From Bacteriovoracaceae bacterium (GTDB taxonomy: Bacteria > Bdellovibrionota > Bacteriovoracia > Bacteriovoracales > Bacteriovoracaceae): 7,779 nucleotides of DNA. Where the stretch lies: contig CANEVK010000133.1 of the NCBI GenBank assembly GCA_947442115.1, positions 1 to 7,779 of the forward strand. The letters are read 5' to 3'. Below the pieces are notes generated by a model. It worked only from the letters and a program-made list of their open reading frames with translations. It searched no databases and was not told where the DNA came from. Below are positions 1 through 4,969 of the stretch, one piece after another. The translations under genes were made by a program, and so were the position numbers. Position 1 is the stretch's first letter, and each line of letters begins with the position of its first letter.

Positions 1-7
1 TAAAATG

Positions 8-520
8 CTAACTACACCAGCCGGCGATAATAATTCGCCGGCCCTTGGTGACCTGATGAATCTTATGCTCAAACCCATCTTTACCAGTAAGAAATAAAAT
101 CACCTCTCCATAAGGGGGTGTCCTGATCTCTGTGAAATCCTTTTCGCCTTTTCTTCTGACACCCAGTTTACCACCCTCAACTTCCTCAGTAGTTAAAGAA
201 AGCGAAAAAGCAAAAACTCTCGAGCCATCATCATGCCATATTCCATCTTCTTCCCATTCATTATTGGCATCGCGGATGCTGATGATAAATTCGATGGCAG
301 AAAAATCATGAAAGGCCTGAAGGAAATTGAAAAGTTCTCCACCTTGAGAGGCTAAGGTTTGGAAGTACTCATCCAGCAGGGGCCAGTTTTCATCTTCAAT
401 AAAATCTTTTGCCTTTTCGGGTAAAGGAAATGAAGTGATGTGAAATCCATTTTCAAATAGCTTAGGTTGTTTGAGCATCTTCTTCCATACAAAGGTAAAG
501 GGCGTGAGGCCGGACTCCAT
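8..520 (-). CDS. 2OG-Fe(II) oxygenase, prolyl-4-hydroxylase-like
   Basis: Probable cytoplasmic 2-oxoglutarate- and Fe(II)-dependent dioxygenase of 170 aa with the double-stranded beta-helix fold of the prolyl 4-hydroxylase superfamily. Visible ligands: His96 and Asp98 in the sequence WHDDGS form the HxD pair; His152 (in FEHKIHQV) fits the distal iron histidine; Arg162, ten residues later in GRR followed by GW, fits the 2OG carboxylate binder, the usual spacing in this family. No signal peptide or membrane segment is seen. It is the last gene of a three-gene operon and overlaps the radical SAM gene by 59 bp from the Met1 start. A second ATG at 478 (Met15, beginning MLKQPKLF) would cut the overlap to 17 bp, has a weak GGA five bases upstream, and leaves the catalytic domain intact, so the start is uncertain. 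The substrate is unknown: protein, nucleic acid and small-molecule hydroxylation are all possible. Confidence 0.85.
   Translation of the reverse strand: MESGLTPFTFVWKKMLKQPKLFENGFHITSFPLPEKAKDFIEDENWPLLDEYFQTLASQGGELFNFLQAFHDFSAIEFIISIRDANNEWEEDGIWHDDGSRVFAFSLSLTTEEVEGGKLGVRRKGEKDFTEIRTPPYGEVILFLTGKDGFEHKIHQVTKGRRIIIAGWCS
20..42 (-). repeat. perfect 8-bp inverted repeat at the 3' end of the oxygenase gene
   Basis: GCCGGCGA (20-27) and TCGCCGGC (35-42) are perfect reverse complements around a 7-base AT-only loop (28-34). The repeat lies inside the last codons of the oxygenase gene (the GRR to AGW stretch) and ends about ten bases before its stop. No T-tract follows within the window, so it is not a standard terminator. 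It may be a transcript-end or processing hairpin, or a by-product of the coding sequence. Confidence 0.45.
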
Positions 521-1487
521 ATTGAATCGCCTGCTCTTTAACCGTATTCATCATCCACATTCGCATGGGGTGATTGTAGCGTACCTTATTATCAAAACTT
601 TTAATCATCGGAGTTGAATGCAGAGGTGAGTCTGGATAATTTCTTTCCACCTCTCGGTAGACATCCTTAGTGAATCTGACCACGCCTAAAGAAAGATACT
701 CTAAGCTCATGGTGAGGTTGAGTTTCTGCATGTCCTCAAGGAGTGACTGATAGTTTTTCTTAAAATCATTTTCATAAATGATGGGATCAAAATGGGCAGC
801 GATTTTGAAATCTTTTTCTCTTAAACTCACCATCGCCTTCAGACGGGCCTCGGTAGAGGGAGTTTTAAGATCAATTTGAGAGGACATTTTTTTTGGGGAG
901 AGTGAAAAACTAATGATGAAATTATCCAACGGTCTGAGTTTTATAAGTTCTTTGATATTCACGGACTTGGTACGAAGTTCAATCACGGCTTGAGGGTTTT
1001 TTTGACAAAACTCATGGTAGAGCTCGAGTTCACCCGTGAGATGAGTCAGGGCAAGTGAGTCAGAGAATTCTCCAGCATGAAACCAAACTCTTTTTCCTGG
1101 GTGTTCTTGGAGGACCCGCTGCATTTCTTGAATGATTTCTTCATGATTAATAAAGATCACAATATCTGGAGTATTAAAATAGCCTTGTAAGTAGCAATAC
1201 TGACATTCATAGATGCAATTGTAGGCATGAATAAAATAATAATGGGGCTCTCCCGCCTGCCCATACGCATCTGGAGCGAGCTTGAGGAGTTGTCCCTTCT
1301 TTTGAGCTAGAAATAAGTTAAGAGAATCCCGCTTATGAAGGTAGGGTTTTTTAGATTTGCCCCAAATCTCATCGTAACTTTCAAGAAAAAGCGTTGGCAG
1401 TTTGAGCTTGTCTTGAATCGCTTTAACCCTGGGATGGTCTTTTAAATGTTCTTCAATAAAAAGCTTATTCCACATGGAATGAACCAT
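462..1487 (-). CDS. spore photoproduct lyase-like radical SAM protein
   Basis: Radical SAM enzyme of 341 aa, related to spore photoproduct lyase (SplB), which splits the thymine dimer of spore DNA. The [4Fe-4S] motif CX3CX2C is complete at Cys91, Cys95 and Cys98, and is followed by YLQ as in SplB. Both tyrosines of the SplB radical relay are kept (Tyr97, Tyr99). The stretch AGEFSD (138-143) aligns by eye with AACTSD of Bacillus SplB, so the catalytic H-donor Cys141 is replaced by Glu140. Further resemblance includes the RFTK segment, the FSLSP strand and an ERNYP motif near the C-terminus. Length agrees with SplB (about 340 aa). It overlaps the nucleosidase-like gene upstream by 23 bp and the oxygenase downstream. 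Met1 at 1487 and Met5 at 1475 are both possible starts; neither has a clear Shine-Dalgarno, which suggests translational coupling. The fold is secure. Because the donor cysteine is lost and nothing here suggests sporulation, a different lesion, nucleoside or RNA substrate is likely. Confidence 0.88.
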   Translation of the reverse strand: MVHSMWNKLFIEEHLKDHPRVKAIQDKLKLPTLFLESYDEIWGKSKKPYLHKRDSLNLFLAQKKGQLLKLAPDAYGQAGEPHYYFIHAYNCIYECQYCYLQGYFNTPDIVIFINHEEIIQEMQRVLQEHPGKRVWFHAGEFSDSLALTHLTGELELYHEFCQKNPQAVIELRTKSVNIKELIKLRPLDNFIISFSLSPKKMSSQIDLKTPSTEARLKAMVSLREKDFKIAAHFDPIIYENDFKKNYQSLLEDMQKLNLTMSLEYLSLGVVRFTKDVYREVERNYPDSPLHSTPMIKSFDNKVRYNHPMRMWMMNTVKEQAIQYGVRPHALYLCMEEDAQTT

Positions 1488-2475
1488 TTCGTAGTTGTTG
1501 AAAAGCCCAAAGATCTAGCTGGGAGAGTTGATCTATTTTTTCTTTGATCTCTGCATTTGACTGAACCTCGAAACTGATTTTCACAGCTGGACTTTCCCAT
1601 GTGGGATCAGTTTGAAGATGAAGCCCCTGCTTTTCAAAAGGAGATTTCCACTTATGGAGTCCTGCTTGTAATTTTTCTTTGAGGGGATCTAATTTAAATT
1701 CAAGACATTCAATGAGTTTGCCTGCTCGCTCCTTGGGACGAAGTTTTAGAGATCTTAATTCCTCTAGGGGTAAGGATTTTAAGATGTCTTCCTGGCGTAA
1801 ATTTTCTCTTAGAGAGATCTTTTGCAGAAGATCTTCAAATTGATGGGCCATACTAAAAGTGAAATGAAAGCCTGGAAGATCAATTTTTGTCTGATGGGCC
1901 GGTGTTGTCTCATTAAGTTGATTTTTTAAATAGTGAGAAAGTTTTTGTGAAAAAGAATAGGCCTCTTCGCGGATAAGTTCACAGGCCCCTAGTTCACCAG
2001 CTTGATCAGAAATGAGTTTGGCACATTCAAAGGGAACTGAAAAATTCTTGGCACTAAAGGCCACTCCCCAAGCTTCCCGGTCTACAATATCAGCAAGTCC
2101 ACTTAAAGCGTGGGCCTTTTCTGAGCGCAGAATCCGCTCAAAACTTGTGATCGTATCCAAACCTTTTTCAAAACTTTTAAAAGTTTTAAATTGGGGTTTA
2201 CCATCTATGGCCAGATAGATGGACCTAATGGGGTAGATCTCACCAATGGCGAGCTCTTTATTTAACGAACCGGCGATGCCAAGGTTGATGACTTTTTTGA
2301 TCTCTTTTTGTCCCAGAATATGGGATGTCAGTGAGGCAGCCTCAAAAGGGCCTTCACCAGTGATCAGGAGAATGAGTTGCCCATTTTCAAAGTGATGAGG
2401 AGAAATTCGTTTGAGTTCAAACTCATCAATAAGAGCTTGAGCTTCACCCAAGTGGGCCATTGTGATAAGATGCAT
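1465..2475 (-). CDS. MTAN/nucleoside phosphorylase-like protein with C-terminal extension
   Basis: 336-aa protein whose first ~170 residues resemble the nucleoside phosphorylase/5'-methylthioadenosine nucleosidase fold. Visible matches to E. coli MTAN: an acidic residue at Glu11 near catalytic Glu12; a NLGIAGSL turn (64-71) like NTGSAGGL; VDREA (131-135), which places Glu134 on catalytic Glu174 while Arg133 replaces the ribose-contacting Met173; and ISD (155-157), which places Asp157 on catalytic Asp197. The distance from GIAG to the VDREA motif is about 30 residues shorter than in MTAN, so part of the substrate-pocket loop region is missing. Residues ~170-336 are a charged, mostly helical extension that I do not recognise. 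It is the first gene of the operon with the radical SAM and oxygenase genes. The ATG at 2475 fits the family's short N-terminal first strand but has no Shine-Dalgarno; see the leaderless promoter entry. The superfamily assignment is fairly safe. The reaction (nucleosidase, phosphorylase or base binding only) is not. Confidence 0.75.
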   Translation of the reverse strand: MHLITMAHLGEAQALIDEFELKRISPHHFENGQLILLITGEGPFEAASLTSHILGQKEIKKVINLGIAGSLNKELAIGEIYPIRSIYLAIDGKPQFKTFKSFEKGLDTITSFERILRSEKAHALSGLADIVDREAWGVAFSAKNFSVPFECAKLISDQAGELGACELIREEAYSFSQKLSHYLKNQLNETTPAHQTKIDLPGFHFTFSMAHQFEDLLQKISLRENLRQEDILKSLPLEELRSLKLRPKERAGKLIECLEFKLDPLKEKLQAGLHKWKSPFEKQGLHLQTDPTWESPAVKISFEVQSNAEIKEKIDQLSQLDLWAFQQLRNGSFHVE

Positions 2476-2510
2476 GGAGAAAATGTGCTTTTTTGAGCTC
2501 TTTTTGTCAA
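2476..2510 (-). promoter_or_regulatory. candidate promoter of the three-gene operon, possibly leaderless
   Basis: On the minus strand a perfect TTGACA (2505-2510) is followed after 17 bp by a weak -10, CACATT (2482-2487). Six bases later comes the ATG at 2475, so transcription would begin at or next to the A of the start codon. That agrees with the absence of any Shine-Dalgarno in front of this gene. The -10 match is only 3 of 6, so the exact start is uncertain. Confidence 0.4.
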
Positions 2511-2515
2511 TTTCT

Positions 2516-2520
2516 AAGGA
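2516..2520 (+). promoter_or_regulatory. Shine-Dalgarno that fixes the reductase start
   Basis: AAGGA lies eight bases upstream of the ATG at 2529. It decides against the longer in-frame TTG start at 2493, which would add twelve residues ahead of the family's usual N-terminus. Confidence 0.8.
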
Positions 2521-2528
2521 TCATCTTT

Positions 2529-3470
2529 ATGCTTTTACAGGATATTCCCTTATTTAAGAGATCACTTTCTCGCTTGGGTTTTGGAGGTGCCTCTCTCAGT
2601 GGCGAAGGGGGAGGTTATGGTTTTGGGAAAATGGATGAGCAGATGGCCGAAACCCTGATTAAAGACGCCTGGGAAATGGGGATTAATCTCTTTGATACGG
2701 CCCCTATTTATGGTTTTGGACTGTCTGAGGAGAGGCTCGGGCGCTATTTACCCAAAGAAGCTTTTTTGATCACCAAGTCGGGAGTTGATTGGCACCCAAA
2801 TATGAGGGTGAATATGAGCAATGATCCCAAAGTCACAGAAAAAATGCTTCTGGCGTCACTGAAGAGGCTTAAGCGGGAGCAGATTGATCTTTATATGATT
2901 CACTGGCCAGATGCATCTGTTGATATCAGGCGGCCTCTTGAGGTTTTGGCCAAGTACCAGGAGAAGGGCGCCATCCAACACCTAGGATTATGTAATTCCC
3001 ATCCAGAAGACCTAAAAAAGGCAAAGGAGATTGCATACGTTTCCTCACTTCAGTCTGAGCTCAATATCTATCAAACCAAGGCCTTTGATCTTTTCGAATC
3101 AGACTGGAAAAATTTCTTTTCCATGGCCTGGGGGACATTTGATAAGGGTATTCTTACTGGCAGAGTCACTACGGATAGAAAATTTGATTCAACTGATGCA
3201 CGCTCTTGGGCCCCTTGGTGGAGTAAAAAAGAAGTCGCCCGCAAAATTGAGCAGGTGGAAAAGATTTCTGAAGTCATTAAAGATGAAGGGATCTCACTGA
3301 CTCAGCTGGCCCTGCACTTTAATCTTAATTATTTCGGCGTTAACTCAACTTTCATCGGCTTTAAATCAAGAAATGACATACTGGAAGCGCAACAAGCTTT
3401 CTTGAAGCCTATGGCCGAAAATAAGCTTCAAGAAATTATAAAAAATTGTTCTGATCAAACGGATTCGTGA
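2529..3470 (+). CDS. aldo/keto reductase
   Basis: NAD(P)H-dependent aldo/keto reductase of 313 aa, a single TIM barrel close to the usual family length. The full catalytic tetrad is visible: Asp56 and Tyr61 in FDTAPIYG, Lys83 in LITKSG and His115 in YMIHWPD. The N-terminal hairpin and first strand (RLGFGGASLSG) and the C-terminal IGFKSRNDIL segment, which normally contacts the cofactor's adenine/2'-phosphate end, are in place. No signal peptide is seen, so the enzyme is cytosolic. The start is set by AAGGA eight bases upstream. It diverges from the nucleosidase-like operon and overlaps the 3' end of the nucleotidase gene by 16 bp, tail to tail. Its neighbours do not suggest a pathway. The substrate is probably an aldehyde or ketone, but sequence alone does not settle it. 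It belongs to the general AKR group, with no hint of a beta subunit for potassium channels. Confidence 0.92.
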   Translation: MLLQDIPLFKRSLSRLGFGGASLSGEGGGYGFGKMDEQMAETLIKDAWEMGINLFDTAPIYGFGLSEERLGRYLPKEAFLITKSGVDWHPNMRVNMSNDPKVTEKMLLASLKRLKREQIDLYMIHWPDASVDIRRPLEVLAKYQEKGAIQHLGLCNSHPEDLKKAKEIAYVSSLQSELNIYQTKAFDLFESDWKNFFSMAWGTFDKGILTGRVTTDRKFDSTDARSWAPWWSKKEVARKIEQVEKISEVIKDEGISLTQLALHFNLNYFGVNSTFIGFKSRNDILEAQQAFLKPMAENKLQEIIKNCSDQTDS

Positions 3471-4828
3471 GGGAGTGTCTTTTTCTTCGGTCTGAAATAA
3501 GTTCTTGGGGAATGTTCAATAAAATCTGAAACCTTCGCCATATAAATACAGGCGTATTTTTCAATCTGGCCGGCAAGTCGACTTGGTTCAACTCCCGCAC
3601 GCATGGTTTCTCCCCAATAAGAATTAAAATTCTGAATATGGGATTTGATCAGTTTTGCAATCTTCTTGTCCACTTTTTCAATTTTGTGGAAGTGATCTTG
3701 TATTTTAGCTTTGTCGGGCTTTTTGCCTTTCTCAATCTCTTTATCAAAAAGTTCATCAAGCTTATGTTCAAGGTCAACTTTTTGTTTCATGAGGTCATTG
3801 ATCTCAATATTTAATGATGCAGATTTTTTTAAGGCTTCAGTTTCATGAATGAGCTCATCAATGACGAGGGCCGTTCTCCAGTTACAAGTTTTTTTAATTT
3901 GAAGAACATCACCATAAATGTGATCTCCTAAATAAAGAATCTGCTCACCTGAAAGCCCTGAACTTTTTTGAATGGTTTGAGCACACCCTCCCTGATAGAT
4001 CCCATCTTGAATAAGACCATGATGATTTCTCATCAGTCCAGTTTCTGGATCAACGTGCAGGAGTGGTAATTTATCTGTGAAGAATTTTGGTTTGCTCGCA
4101 GCTGTTACCACAATATTAAAAAGACCATGCCATGACTTGTGATCCTTTAAAAAAGGATTGATGGCATAATCGAGAAGAAGTTTTGAGTATTCATAATCTG
4201 AATTCGTAATGACCCAAAGTTTTTTACCGTGTTTTTTAAAACGCTCAAGAGCTAAGACAGTGTTCTCATCTTGAACAATGTACTTTTTGACATTTTTTTT
4301 CACTTCATTTTTAAGTGAGCCATCGCGGTGGGAAACATCGAGGGCCTCGATGAGATTTTCCTCAATGGTTTTGAAATCAGGTAGTCCAAGCTCAGGATTA
4401 TTTTTTTTGAGCTCAATAATTTGCATATAAAGCACACAGTAAGCGATAGAGAAAGTGGTATCAACAATAGCAAAGCGATTAGAATCATTCAGATCAATGG
4501 TAAGACCTTGATAAATTTTTTGTTGGGTCTTGAAATCCATTTCTGAGAGACCGTGATAGGCCTGTTTAACTTTACTGTAGGTGGAGAGTTTTAAAACATT
4601 TCCATGGGGCTTATCGATCACAAGCCCTCGGATCGCGAGATTGAATTGAAACTTTAAGTCGGCCACTTGTTTTGGATAGGCCTTCACTTCACAAAGTTTT
4701 TTCTTTATTTCTTTATAAGTCATGGCCTCAAAGGCTTCTGAATCGTACCGGACCAGGGTGTAATCCATATCGAGCCCTATGGCCGCAATTTGTTTCATAT
4801 TAAGTGTTCGGTTCACGTGAATACCCAT
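3455..4828 (-). CDS. HAD-IG family 5'-nucleotidase
   Basis: 457-aa cytosolic phosphatase of the HAD-IG 5'-nucleotidase family, whose best-known relative is eukaryotic purine 5'-nucleotidase cN-II; it should dephosphorylate nucleoside monophosphates. The HAD motifs are complete: motif I GLDMDYTLVRY with nucleophile Asp20 and acid Asp22; motif II WVITNSD (Thr208/Asn209); motif III Lys246 in SKPKFF; motif IV GDHIYGD with Asp302 and Asp307 binding Mg2+. Residues ~25-200 form the cap region. Residues ~335-405 are a long, lysine- and glutamate-rich helical stretch, probably coiled coil, which is usual in this family. The C-terminal WGETMRAG segment is also typical. The ATG at 4828 has AAAGGA five bases upstream. 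It converges with the reductase gene and diverges from the protease gene. Substrate preference (IMP/GMP or other) cannot be read from the sequence. Confidence 0.9.
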   Translation of the reverse strand: MGIHVNRTLNMKQIAAIGLDMDYTLVRYDSEAFEAMTYKEIKKKLCEVKAYPKQVADLKFQFNLAIRGLVIDKPHGNVLKLSTYSKVKQAYHGLSEMDFKTQQKIYQGLTIDLNDSNRFAIVDTTFSIAYCVLYMQIIELKKNNPELGLPDFKTIEENLIEALDVSHRDGSLKNEVKKNVKKYIVQDENTVLALERFKKHGKKLWVITNSDYEYSKLLLDYAINPFLKDHKSWHGLFNIVVTAASKPKFFTDKLPLLHVDPETGLMRNHHGLIQDGIYQGGCAQTIQKSSGLSGEQILYLGDHIYGDVLQIKKTCNWRTALVIDELIHETEALKKSASLNIEINDLMKQKVDLEHKLDELFDKEIEKGKKPDKAKIQDHFHKIEKVDKKIAKLIKSHIQNFNSYWGETMRAGVEPSRLAGQIEKYACIYMAKVSDFIEHSPRTYFRPKKKTLPHESV

Positions 4829-4833
4829 AAAAT

Positions 4834-4839
4834 TCCTTT
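4834..4839 (-). promoter_or_regulatory. Shine-Dalgarno of the nucleotidase gene
   Basis: On the minus strand AAAGGA stands five bases before the ATG at 4828 and supports that start over internal methionines such as Met11. Confidence 0.75.
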
Positions 4840-4848
4840 GAAATGACC

Positions 4849-4875
4849 CTTTAAAGTCTGCCTTTTTAAAGACTT
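4849..4875. repeat. paired CTTTAAAG-like elements, possible operator
   Basis: Two related elements lie side by side between the divergent nucleotidase and protease genes: CCTTTAAAGTCT (4848-4859) and CCTTTTTAAAGACT (4861-4874). The first contains the perfect palindrome CTTTAAAG. AAGTCT (4854-4859) and AGACTT (4870-4875) also form an inverted repeat with a 10-base spacer. They lie just downstream of a TTGACG (minus strand, 4878-4883) that could be the nucleotidase -35. An operator or a leader hairpin is possible. The AT-rich setting means chance is also possible. Confidence 0.3.
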
Positions 4876-4915
4876 ACCGTCAATTCATGTGATTTTTACA
4901 CGAGGCGTTAATAAA

Positions 4916-4946
4916 TTGTCATCCTCCCTGTGAATCGAGATATAAA
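4916..4946 (+). promoter_or_regulatory. candidate sigma70-type promoter of the protease gene
   Basis: TTGTCA (4916-4921) is followed by TATAAA (4941-4946) at 19 bp, or by GATATA (4939-4944) at 17 bp. Transcription would start near 4952, giving a leader of about 18 nt that carries only the ribosome binding site. Confidence 0.5.
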
Positions 4947-4958
4947 GCGACCCAAACG

Positions 4959-4969
4959 AGGAGATCTCC
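4959..4969 (+). promoter_or_regulatory. Shine-Dalgarno within a 10-bp palindrome
   Basis: AGGAG (4959-4963) sits six bases before the ATG at 4970 and fixes the protease start. It is part of GGAGATCTCC (4960-4969), a perfect palindrome ending immediately before the start codon. The two halves have no loop and cannot form a normal hairpin within one transcript. Confidence 0.8.

Noticed and set aside
2170..2187. Perfect 18-bp palindrome AAAACTTTTAAAAGTTTT inside the nucleosidase-like gene.
   Set aside because: It encodes a Lys/Phe/Ser run (KTFKSF) in an AT-rich gene; low-complexity codons make such symmetry likely by chance, and it is far from any gene end.
2493..2528. Longer N-terminus of the reductase from a TTG at 2493.
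   Set aside because: AAGGA at 2516-2520 is spaced correctly for the ATG at 2529, and the extra residues do not belong to the family fold.
3031..3300. Open frames of 60-90 codons overlapping the reductase, and similar ones in the nucleotidase, protease and nucleosidase genes.
   Set aside because: They lie wholly inside well-supported genes in other frames, with no recognisable protein features or ribosome binding sites.
4336..4352. Inverted repeat CATCGAGG / CCTCGATG with a one-base centre in the nucleotidase gene.
   Set aside because: Intragenic, far from the gene ends, no T-tract, and no second copy seen in the window.
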